DNA of 59,993 nucleotides from Bremia lactucae. Its lineage: Eukaryota; Oomycota; Peronosporomycetes; Peronosporales; Peronosporaceae. Made by a program: the position numbers and the translations under genes. Below, one piece after another: positions 52,166 to 59,993 of this stretch. Within the stretch, counting starts at the first letter, position 1. Each line of letters opens with the position of its first letter. The stretch spans positions 3,203,249-3,263,241 of the forward strand of contig NC_090624.1 of the NCBI RefSeq assembly GCF_004359215.1, written 5' to 3'. The notes beneath the pieces were generated by a model. It was not told where the DNA came from and made no database searches. It was given only the letters and a program-made list of their open reading frames with translations.

Positions 52166-52879
52166 TTAAGCTAGCTTTATAATCTTAGCTTCGAGGTTGC
52201 CGTTGAAATAACTCCTGCCTGCATACATCTCAAAGCCCGCTTCAATGGAATGTAAGTCTAGTGGAAAAGTGGTGCTGTCCTTCGGGAGACAATTGGGAAA
52301 GTCCAAGACGTTACCAACGAAGTTCATGACATTTTGAGACGGAATATACGTAAAGGTGGTGAGATCGTCTACTTTTTCCATGTACACGTCGAAGTGGTTG
52401 CCACTCACAAACACAGTTGTGAACCACTTCATGGAAGGAGAAACCGCTTGTGCTACGTTGTAGGTGGCCAAGAAGACCACATGGACGAAAGAGGCGGATC
52501 CGTCTTTGCTACGCTTGGTATTAATTCTCATAATGGCAGCCGTACAATTGTCTTTAGGGTCGGGAGTTTCGAATGAGAACTTTGCATAAGCCTCATGGAT
52601 CGTATCGATAGCCACCGGAGCAAATTTTGTCTTAACAAGAGCCGAAGGCGCCTGATGGATAGCGTTGGGGTCCACTACGTTGAAACTCGAAGTCCAATGG
52701 ATAGCTGTTTCCGAGTTTTCCGTGACTGATGAGCACACTGTATTTGGAGCAGTGGCCTGACTGTTTACGTCAAAAAAATTGTAATTCAACAAGCCGGCTT
52801 CACACGCATATGTGGTGGCATTTATAGTTGGCACCACGGCTGCGAGGGCTATGGCAATAGGAGCGAAAACGTTTTTCAT
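52166..52879 (-). CDS. Secreted GH12-like protein, probably catalytically dead
   Basis: 237 codons, uninterrupted, the only intact host gene here. Residues 1-21 are a signal peptide (MKNVFAPIAIALAAVVPTINA). The mature part matches the layout of glycoside hydrolase family 12, the xyloglucanase/endoglucanase family abundant in Phytophthora: Cys26 and Cys49 as the N-terminal disulfide, AIHWTSSF (59-66), FVHVVFLATY (131-140) for the nucleophile strand, FDVYMEKVDDLTTFTY for the next strands, and SIEAGFEMYAGR (211-222) for the acid/base strand. Glu217 fits the acid/base Glu, but His133 stands where the family has its nucleophile Glu. One N-glycosylation site (NCT, 111-113). Length is normal for the family. 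Likely apoplastic. It could be a decoy-type paralogue; GH12 assignment is by eye. Confidence 0.7.
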   Translation of the reverse strand: MKNVFAPIAIALAAVVPTINATTYACEAGLLNYNFFDVNSQATAPNTVCSSVTENSETAIHWTSSFNVVDPNAIHQAPSALVKTKFAPVAIDTIHEAYAKFSFETPDPKDNCTAAIMRINTKRSKDGSASFVHVVFLATYNVAQAVSPSMKWFTTVFVSGNHFDVYMEKVDDLTTFTYIPSQNVMNFVGNVLDFPNCLPKDSTTFPLDLHSIEAGFEMYAGRSYFNGNLEAKIIKLA

Positions 52880-52909
52880 GGTTGGTCGGGCGGGTAGGCG
52901 GAGCGAGGC

Positions 52910-52925
52910 AAATTGCTTAATGACA
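52910..52925 (-). promoter_or_regulatory. Oomycete Inr/FPR core promoter
   Basis: Reverse complement TGTCATTAAGCAATTTG lies 31-46 bases upstream of the ATG. The oomycete core promoter consensus is GCTCATTYYNCAWTTT; here TCATT, the CA and the ATTT all match, and the two Y positions are A. This sets the likely transcription start and supports 52879 as the start codon. Confidence 0.75.
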
Positions 52926-53215
52926 AAAGGGATGAGAGGCTCTTGGCGGCGAGCAATGACGTCACTCGAACATACTGTCTTCGCGTGTACCGTTATGATG
53001 ATCGACGCGGAGTGCTGTCTTTCTGCGTCAAAAGGCTACAGCAAGGATTGCTTGTTCCGTCTCGTGTGTCCTGAAAAGAATTGAAAAATTCACATGTGGT
53101 GGCATTGGACCAGCAAGGAATTGGGAAAGAATTTACGTGCATCTCTCAGGATCGTGGCTTGTCGCAAATTTGTGGGTTGCAGAAGACGAATAATCACGTG
53201 CGGGTATGTGTCAAG
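52926..53215. other. Upstream region of the GH12-like gene
   Basis: About 290 bases between the core promoter and the inverted repeat unit. No further motif recognised. Plus-strand ORFs over it (52812-53084, 53081-53299) have no recognisable content. Confidence 0.4.
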
Positions 53216-53384
53216 GATTGTCCACAGACCAGCAGAGTATTCGTGGTGCAGTATCATCTGATGAGGAGAGACAATTCCATGTTCCGATTTCTTTGCTGAC
53301 GCTATCAAGCCGGCTACCTTTTCTAGCGCGGCTGCTCTCGGCTGACTGCCTGGCTTTGCTCGATCTCAGGGACGAATATATTTA
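53216..53384 (-). repeat. Inverted partial copy of the 385-bp repeat
   Basis: The reverse of roughly 53620-53790, from 'ttgtccacagaccagcagag' to 'gggacgaatata'. Head-to-head with the array that follows. Confidence 0.9.
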
Positions 53385-53407
53385 GCTCCATCGTGCGCAG
53401 ATGGAGC
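53385..53407. other. Hairpin at the head-to-head junction
   Basis: GCTCCATC-gtgcgca-GATGGAGC, a perfect 8-bp stem exactly at the switch of repeat orientation. Confidence 0.85.
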
Positions 53408-55560
53408 TTCAATCCGTGGCTCGATGATGCTACGAACAGCATGCTGTTTATGTTAAAGCTAGCAGCACTTTGTTTAAAAGAAAGCTAATGGATTATGACG
53501 ACATCGCAATCTAATTTCTAATTTAAATTTTCTATAAGGCGTGGTGTGCGTCGTTTAGCCAAACACTTTTCGCTTTTCTTGATTGTGGCAGCGACTCCGT
53601 TAGTACAACATAAAGTGAAATTCGATGGATATTAATAAATTCGTCCCAGGGATCGAGCAAAGCCAGGCAGTCAGCCGAGAGCAGCCGCGCTAGAAAAGGT
53701 AGCCGGCTGATAGCGTCAGCAAAGAAATCGGAACATGGAATTGTCTCTCCTCATCAGATAATACTGCACCACCAATACTCTGCTGGTCTGCGGACATCCG
53801 TGGCTCGATGATGCTACGAAAGCATGCCGTTTGTGTTAAAGCTAGCAGCACTTTGTTTAGAAGAAAGCTAATGGTATATGACGACATCGCAAATTAATTT
53901 CTAATTTAATTTTTTTTAAGGTGCGGTCTGCGTTATTAAGCCAAACACTTTACGCTTTTCTTGATTGTGGCAGCGACTCCGTTAGTACAACATAAAGTGA
54001 AATTCGATGGATATTAATAAAGTCGTCCCAGGGATCGAGCAAAGCCAGGGATCGAGCAAAGCCAGGCAGTCAGCCAAGAGCAGCCGCGCTAGAAAAGGTT
54101 GCCGGCTTGATAGCGTCAGCAAAGAAATCAAAACATGGAATTGTCTCTCCTCATCAAATGATACTGCACCACCAATACTCTGCTGGTCTGCGGACAATCC
54201 GTGGCTCGATGATGATATGAACAGCATGCTGTTTGTGTTGAAGCTAGCAGCACTTAGTTTGGAAGAAAGCTAATGGATTACGACGACATCGCAATCTAAT
54301 TTCTAATTTAAATTTTCTATAAGGCGCGGTCTGCGTCGTTAAGCCAAACACTTTTCGCTTTTCTTGATTGTGGCAGCGACTCCGTTAGTACAACATAAAG
54401 TGAAATTCGATGGATATTAATAAATTCGTCCCAGGGATCGAGCAAAGCCAGGGAGTCAGCCGAGAGCAGCCGCGCTAGAAAAGGTAGCCGGCTTAATAGC
54501 GTCAGCAAAGAAATCGGAACATGGAATTGTCTCTCCTCTCAGATAATACTGCACCAGAAATACTCTGCTGGTCTGCGGAAAATCCGTGGCTCGATGATGC
54601 TACGAAAGCATGCTGTTTGTGTTAAAGCTAGCAGCACTTTGTTTAGAAGAAAGCTAATGGTATATGACGACATCGCAAATTAATTTCTAATTTAAATTTT
54701 CTATAAGGCGTGGTGTGCGTCGTTCAGCCAAACACTTTTCGCTTTTCTTGATTGTGGCAGCGACTCCGTTAGTATAACATAAAGTGAAATTCGATGGATA
54801 TTAATAAATTCGTCCCAGGGATCGAGCAAAGCCAGGCAGTCAGCCGAGAGCAGCCGCGCTAGAAAAGGTAGCCGGCTGATAGCGTCAGCAAAGAAATCGG
54901 AACATGGAATTGTCTCTCCTCATCAGATGATACTGCACCACCAATACTCTGCTGGTCTGTGGACAATCCGTGGCTCGATGATGTTACGAACAGCATGCTG
55001 TTTATGTTAAAGCTAGCAGCACTTTGTTTAAAAGAAAGCTAATGGTATATGACGACATCGCAAATTAATTTCTAATTTAAATTTTCTATAAGGCGCGGTC
55101 TGCGTCATTAAGCCAAACACTTTCCGCTTTTCTTGATTGTGGCAGCGACTCCGTTAGTACAACATAAAGTGAAATTCGATGGATATTAATAAATTCGTCC
55201 CAGGGATCGAGCAAAGCCAGGCAGTCAGCCGAGAGCAGCCGCGCTAGAATCGGTAGCCGGCTTAATAGCGTCAGCAAAGAAATCGGAACATGGAATTGTC
55301 TCTCCTCATCAGATGATACTGCACCACCAATACTCTGCTGGTCTGCGGACAATCTGTGGCTCGATGATGATATGAACAGCATGCTGTTAGTGTTAAAGCT
55401 AGCTGCATTTTGTTTAAAAGAAAGCTAATGGATTATGACGACATTGCAATCTAATTTCTTATTTAAATTTTCTATAAGGCGCGGTCTGCGTCGTTTAGCC
55501 AAACAATTTTCGCTTTTCTTGATTGTGGCAGCGACTCCGTCAGTACAACATAAAGTGAAA
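53408..55560. repeat. Tandem array, about 5.6 units of 385 bp
   Basis: The anchor 'cgtggctcgatgatg' recurs at 53415, 53799, 54200, 54585, 54969 and (one change) 55355, that is spacings of 384, 401, 385, 384 and 386. The 401-bp unit has a 17-bp internal duplication ('ggatcgagcaaagccag', 54034-54067). Units differ by a few per cent. On the minus strand each unit has an open frame of up to 98 codons (for example 55382-55086) containing SADQQSIGGAVSSDEERQFH; in the unit ending 53887 it is preceded by MSSYTISFLLNKVLLALT. Neighbouring 1-bp indels break the frame differently in each unit. Confidence 0.9.
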
Positions 55561-56052
55561 CTTTTGAGTAACTAACAAGGCATGTATGTATGAACTGGCG
55601 AATGTGTGTAATGTGGTATCAGATTACTAAGATTTTTGCCACATTTGTCCCGTCATATGGCAATACAGAAGCACAAACTGCCTTTATGCAATACACGTAT
55701 TGGGTGAGCCAGACTTATTTAAAAAAGCCACGTCAAATAAAAAGCTTCCAGCAGTCATTTTGAAGTTTTTCCGAATTGTTGTCACTATGAAATTATCTAG
55801 TTTGACCGAATTAAATACAAAAGTAAGCTTTGTGTGCAGGGTAATTTGTCCTTGCCAAAGCGATGCAACTGTTGATCAGTTTGTATCACTTTTGGCAAGG
55901 AGAAACTGTTAAATAGTCGTCCCGGCACATATATTAATTAATAAACCTTTGTAATTTGAATATTAAATGCAATTAGAGGTCCTGTTTTTTTGAATTTATT
56001 ATTCAAATGATTTTTTTGAAGAAAGAAATTAAATACTGTAAAATAATCTAAA
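55561..56052. other. Flank with transposon-end sequence and palindrome
   Basis: 55799-55819 (AGTTTGACCGAATTAAATACA) matches the arm of the hairpin element at 43951. 55850-55900 is an inverted repeat (CCTTGCCAAA...TTTTGGCAAGG, about 22-bp arms with mismatches). A 70-codon ORF (55700-55912) spans both and has no motif. Probably a decayed DNA transposon or MITE. Confidence 0.5.
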
Positions 56053-56496
56053 TGTAACGGGGTGTTTCGCTACATGAAGTTAACACTTAAGGTTGTTAAT
56101 TGATATATTATCTAAAAGGTAGATAATATTTGGAGAAAATTACTTTATATAGTAATGCTCGGAAATCTTATCCATAAATAGGTATAAGCTATTATATCTA
56201 TTTATCCCGCAGACTAATCTACTGTAAACGTAAACAAAGAGAAAGAGACAGAGAAGATTTCAATTGCATGTTTAGTATTAGTTTATAATTAAGTTAGCAC
56301 TAACAGATAGAAAGAAGAAGAAACTTAATTATATTAATACAATTTTCATTTCACCCTCTTTAAGGTAGTTGTCCTAGAGAATAGTCATCCTCTGCACGTA
56401 CTAGTGTACGTGAAGAGACGTAAGGCACCACTCGCAACTGAAGCAGTGCGAAGAGGACTTGTACTGAAGCAGTACCAGTCGTAGTACTCTGTTAAA
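56053..56496 (+). repeat. LTR-A, complete 5' LTR
   Basis: 444 bp, TGTAACGGGG to GTTAAA (last base pair worn), followed by the primer-binding site. Confidence 0.9.
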
Positions 56497-56498
56497 CC

Positions 56499-56517
56499 TG
56501 GTAGCACTTTGTAGTCC
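56499..56517 (+). other. Primer-binding site, A element
   Basis: TGGTAGCACTTTGTAGTCC, identical to 44866-44884. Confidence 0.8.
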
Positions 56518-56546
56518 GTCCAAGGACCACATTTCCTTCATCTAAC

Positions 56547-56701
56547 ATGGACATGTTAGATGATAGTGCGAATACGCATTACGTTTCGCGTGATAGCTAC
56601 TCCTTCCTAAGTGACATAGAAAGGAGTGCGGTCGAACGAATGAGTTCGACCGTAGGGTGCGATGCCATCTTGTCCATGTTGTCCGATTTGGACAGAGATG
56701 C
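56547..56701 (+). pseudogene. Gag N-terminus, cut by an LTR
   Basis: MDMLDDSANTHYVSRDSYSF, LSDIERSAVERMSST, CDAILSMLSDLDRDA. After 51 codons the frame runs into a reversed LTR-A at 56702. This is the cleanest copy of the gag start and shows that the first Met is the one upstream of MSS. Confidence 0.8.
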
Positions 56702-57153
56702 TGTAATGGGGCACTACGACTTGTACTGCTTCCGTACAAGTCCACTTCACACTGCTTCAGTTGTGAGTGGTGCCTTACGTTAGGTGACGTACACTGTACG
56801 TGCAGAGGAAGACTTCTCTTAAGACAAGTACACTTAAGAGGGTAAAATGAAAACTGTATTAATATAGTTAAGTGTCTCTTAATCTATCTTTGTAAATGCT
56901 GACTTAACTATAACCTAATACTAAACATGTAAATGAATTCTTATCTATCTTATCTTGTAACTCGCTTTGATTACTCCTACAGCTGATTAGTCTGCGGAAT
57001 AAATAGATTTAATGGCCTATACCTATTATATGGATAAGAATTCAGGATATAACTATATAAAGTAATATCCTCAAAAAAATATCTACCTTTTAGATAATAT
57101 ATTAATTAACAACCTTTAAGTGTTAATTTCATGTAACGATACACCCCGTTACA
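56702..57153 (-). repeat. LTR-A, complete, 3' LTR of a minus-strand element
   Basis: 452 bp, TGTAATGGGG...CCCCGTTACA, with the reversed polypurine tract to its right, so it is a 3' LTR whose element extends rightwards. It inserted into gag of the 56053 element (left flank GATGC). Confidence 0.9.
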
Positions 57154-57170
57154 TCACCCCTCCCTTAAAC
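57154..57170 (-). other. Polypurine tract
   Basis: TCACCCCTCCCTTAAAC on the plus strand, the reverse of GTTTAAGGGAGGGGTGA. Confidence 0.8.
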
Positions 57171-57288
57171 GACAATCACTCTGAATGTCATTAAATGGAA
57201 TGGTCGCTATGTGACCACTTAATTTTTTTAAACGATGTTGATTGGTCGGATCCATCATTTAAAATTCCATCGCATGAAGGATCAAATC

Positions 57289-57867
57289 ATGCGGGGTGGC
57301 GATAGTGTTGCGCCTCGGCTGCGGTTCGTGCAGCCGCGGGTGACGCACTATTATCTCTTGCGGCAGACGGTACGTCTGCCGTAGTGTCTTTTACTCGCAC
57401 AACACTAGATGTTGCGATTGCACGTGGTGATTCACCACGTGAATACGCTCCTCTTTGGAGGTCGACTACGAGTGCGAGTCGGATGAAGTGGCCGACTCGG
57501 GGAGAATGGAACAGTCGCCTGATATCCGTCAGGCGGCTGACTTTGAGCCTTCGAATGAGAGGGCTCATTCTGATAGACGTGTGAACAGTCTATTTGGATC
57601 CGACGATGAGGATGATCCCTCATCGCTCGTACGATCTCCCGTACGGTCTCCCGGACGGTCACCTGCACGTGTCTCTGTGCAAGGTGACGACGATGGCGTA
57701 AGCCATCGTAACAAAAGTTTTTGTGGTACCCCTGCTTCAGTGGGTACCACTCAGGGGAGTGAAGACACTAAAATGTCTCATCTCGCCCCTGAAAAGAAGC
57801 CGTGGCTTTTGCCAGAAAGGCTTATCAATAGCTTGTCTGGAGAAACTACTCCTCACAATAAATATCC
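57289..57867 (+). pseudogene. Antisense accessory gene, type I (copy 3)
   Basis: Plus strand, reading away from the 3' LTR. From ATG 57289 the first frame is broken at about 57355. From 57455 it is open to the gap: VDYECESDEVADSGRMEQSP, QAADFEPSNERAHSDRR, MFGSDD-equivalent LFGSDDEDD, then a short RSPVRSPGRSP repeat absent from copy 1, GDDDGVSHRN, and LAPEKKPWLLPERLINSLSG, ETTPHNKY. Length differences to copy 1 are multiples of three. Cut by the scaffold gap at 57868. Confidence 0.75.
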
Positions 57868-57967
57868 NNNNNNNNNNNNNNNNNNNNNNNNNNNNNNNNN
57901 NNNNNNNNNNNNNNNNNNNNNNNNNNNNNNNNNNNNNNNNNNNNNNNNNNNNNNNNNNNNNNNNNNN
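57868..57967. other. Scaffold gap (100 N)
   Basis: Placeholder gap. The antisense gene ends here and gag of a plus-strand element starts on the other side, so the two sides belong to different elements or strands. Confidence 0.95.
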
Positions 57968-58822
57968 CCATAAGGGCACGTCACATCGTCGACGAGCAAA
58001 TGCAAGTCGCATTCGCTCAATCGAATTTGGCAGTTCATGCCAAAACTTGTCACAAAGCATCAAGTTGCGCAACCCATATGTCTTTGGGTCGCTAGAGGCT
58101 TTTAAAGCCCGGCTCAAAAAAAACGTTTGAACCGCCTAGGGCTGAGTTCAGAGCTCGACCAGAGCTTTTGAAGCTTAAGCGAGGCAAGCGTGATGTTCAC
58201 GCTTATGCCTAGCACATACAACTCTTAGCGAAATGTATCACGGACAACCCAGTTCATAAGGACATGTTGATTACGGTGTTCATGCGAGGTCTTGCGGATG
58301 GACCGTAAAGACCTACCTGTTTCGCTTGGAACTGGATACGCTTGAAGAAGCAATATCCGTTGCGGAACAGGAGAACTTTAGCTTGATACAGGCTCAAGCT
58401 GGTTCGTCATCATATCGTTCACCAAGACGACACGAAGTGAGAGGTCCAGAACCCATGGACCTCTCTTTATTCGAAATCGAGAAACCTCGCTTTGAGCGAT
58501 AAGCGATTGTGGAAATGCCATCGCTGCCAAAAATTAGGACACTACGCTCATGAGTGTAGTGCCCTACGCCAAGTACCGAAAAGTACTTAACGTAATTTTG
58601 GATCGAATGCTAAAAAGGGCAACGGTCGCGGGTCCGACGTTGTTGCGAAATCGCAACAGCGAGGCGGGTCGGTAGGGACGCAACGCCCTACTGATCCAGC
58701 AACCTCAAGAGAATTTGCAAATCTGTTGACTAAAGTTGTTCCAGGCACACAATCACTATGTGTCTCTGCACCTCGTGATGAGGTATCCAGGTTCCGAGGT
58801 ATTTTGAAAATAAGTTTCAAAG
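57968..58822 (+). pseudogene. Gag with intact zinc knuckle, A element
   Basis: Core in several frames (RRANASRIRSIEFGSSCQNL; AEQENFSLIQAQAGSSSYRS), then the knuckle CHRCQKLGHYAHEC (58516-58557), complete C-x2-C-x4-H-x4-C, then RPTDPATSREFANLLTKVV (58680-58740). It breaks off at about 58822 before protease. Confidence 0.8.
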
Positions 58823-59155
58823 ATGAAACTGAGACACGGATCAAGTGCAGACGCTTATATACTTGATCTGATAGCGACTCCGATGTTTTCTTCGAAGATA
58901 GCTCAATTGCCAACGCTAGAGCTGAAACGGTTCATGCCTGATCTGCGTAGTGAAAAAGTCAAGCAGATCTGCGTACTTGTCTTAGATGTCAAGGCCATGG
59001 CCGTTATTCTGTCGGCCATAGTATATCTTGAAAACGAACGGATCTCAGTAGCTTATCGATGGACGAATGCGGCTCCAATCAGAAGACTCGGATTGAAAGT
59101 CTTACATCCCAATCCTGGGAGTCTTTAAAGACAAATCCTTTGAATAGGGATTTGA
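58823..59155 (+). pseudogene. Protease-RT linker end; protease deleted
   Basis: Frame 58823-59128 (101 codons, open): SSADAYILDLIATPMFSSKI, AQLPTLELKRFMPDLRSEKV, KQICVLVLDVKAMAVILSAI. This is the last third of the linker seen at 13492-13905. The protease and first two thirds of the linker present in the main A element are absent, joined at about 58822. Confidence 0.75.
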
Positions 59156-59992
59156 TTGAATTCAATAATGTGTTCCCTGCTTCGGTACCGAGCGAGTTGC
59201 GTAAGTATAAAGGCGTTTGACTCGAAATCGACCTGCTACTAGGTTAAAGTACTGTGTCATGAAGCAGTGGCGACTGCATCTTGAACAAGTATAAAGGATG
59301 CAAAAGTTCTTTGCTGATTGCTCAGCTGCAGGCCATGTGATGGAGTCGACCTCCCCACATAGCTCTCTGACCACTGTGTGCGTTAAGCAAAAAGTTGGTG
59401 GCGGATTGTGCATGCGTTCAATATATTGAGCGCTGCAACGGTACCGGCTCAAATGCTGATACCCCGATAACACGTAATCATTTATGGAAAGCCAAAGAGT
59501 ACCATCTTTACATCAATTAAACTGATGAATGGAATCTATCAGATCCTTCTGCGTAAACAGGATATCCTGTTCACAGCAGTAAGCACCCAGAGCGGATGCT
59601 ATGTGGATGACTTGTTATGCCGCGAGAATTTACTAACGCCCCTGCACAACTCAACAGATGTGTAACCAATCTGTTAAGAACGGTGCGGGAAATCGCATTG
59701 AGCTATTTGATGACGACTTCGTTCATAGCCGAGCAACGAACAAAAGTCGGACAAGAACATCTTACCCATGTTCGAAAGGCTCTTACGCTTATGCGTAAGC
59801 ATAAGTTGTATGCAAATCTCAAGAAGTTTATATTCGCTGCAAGCGGAATACCACTTCTTGGGTGCATGGTGGGTAACTACGGTATACGCCCTGATCCGAA
59901 AAAGAACAAGGCCATCACCGACTGGCCTGTGCCAGTCGATGTGAAGGGACTTCGAAAGTTCCTCCGCTTAGCATAAGAACTCTTCCAAACAT
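59156..59992 (+). pseudogene. Reverse transcriptase, A element (to window edge)
   Basis: Early blocks near 59260-59480 are decayed (the opposite strand is open for 103 codons, a shadow). From 59617: PREFTNAPAQLNRCVTNLLR, then the active-site bases 'tttgatgacgacttcgttcatagc' encode FDDDFVHS in one frame, while the long ORF reads LMTTSFIA through them, so a frameshift sits just upstream. Then LTLMRKHKLYANLKKFIFAA, LLGCMVGNYGIRPDPKKNKA and VDVKGLRKFLRLA. Catalytic aspartates are intact at DNA level. Confidence 0.85.
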
Positions 59993-59993
59993 G

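Noticed and set aside
52334..52576. An 80-codon plus-strand ORF
   Set aside because: It lies wholly inside the intact minus-strand GH12-like gene.
53408..55560. CRISPR array
   Set aside because: The repeats are 385-bp contiguous units without spacers, in a eukaryotic context.
59162..59473. A 103-codon minus-strand ORF
   Set aside because: It is the complement of the decayed RT start of the plus-strand element that is clear on both sides.
1..59993. RIP-like mutation as the cause of decay
   Set aside because: Many breaks are indels and junctions rather than a clear C-to-T bias, and RIP is a fungal process; I could not count substitutions reliably by eye.

Overview
The window is repeat-rich DNA from an oomycete, most likely a plant-pathogenic Peronosporales species. 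Three things point there: a single intact secreted GH12-like gene (52166-52879, minus) with an oomycete-type Inr/FPR core promoter just upstream; chromodomain Ty3/Gypsy elements of the kind that fill these genomes; and a chitin synthase relic. Almost everything else is decayed transposon. No bacterial-type operons, tRNA genes, CRISPR arrays or complete viral genomes are visible. There are three 100-N gaps (18202-18301, 50773-50872, 57868-57967) and a single N at 37727.

I group the long terminal repeats into working families named only for this report. LTR-A (about 450 bp, ends TGTAACGGGG...CCCCGTTACA) is the commonest. LTR-B is about 445 bp and ends ...CCTACA. LTR-C is an AT-rich family ending ...CCCCTTACA. 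LTR-D/D2 belongs to a gag-chromodomain lineage. LTR-E fragments are unassigned. A, B, C and D all put almost the same primer-binding site, TGGTAGC(A/G)CT...TAGTCC, a few bases inside the 5' LTR, so they probably prime with the same tRNA. The A, C and D/D2 lineages also carry a gene on the strand opposite gag-pol, between the end of pol and the polypurine tract/3' LTR.

Layout: 1-9.2 kb, tail of an A element and a mosaic of gag, protease, RT and RNase H fragments on both strands. 9.2-11.3 kb, 3' half of a D2 element (minus). 11.3-17.3 kb, the best-ordered A element (minus), with a roughly 660-bp mitochondrial DNA insert (15831-16491) in its gag. 17.3-19.3 kb, B remnants. 19.3-23.2 kb, 3' half of an A element with integrase, chromodomain, antisense gene, PPT and 3' LTR. 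23.2-24.6 kb, a chitin synthase pseudogene cut by a solo LTR-A with target-site duplication. 24.6-27.9 kb, mosaic pol and B gag. 27.9-31.1 kb, a D element with both LTRs but most of pol deleted. 31.1-42.4 kb, B and C mosaics, including a stretch that looks like an assembly-made hybrid (36.8-37.2 kb). 43.1-44.1 kb, Copia fragments and a small hairpin element. 44.5-49.9 kb, an A element lacking protease and RT. 50.9-51.6 kb, LTR pieces. 52.2-52.9 kb, the GH12-like gene. 53.2-55.6 kb, a 385-bp tandem array capped by an inverted copy. 56.0-60.0 kb, LTR-A elements and a gag-RT fragment.

Functionally the window is a nested retrotransposon cluster beside one live host gene. The gag-pol copies are broken by stops, frameshifts or deletions. 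The observations I think deserve most attention are the recurring antisense gene, the covarying hairpins in LTR-A, the probable catalytically dead GH12 paralogue next to an unusual tandem array, the two captured or interrupted non-TE sequences (chitin synthase, mtDNA), and several junctions that look like assembly error.
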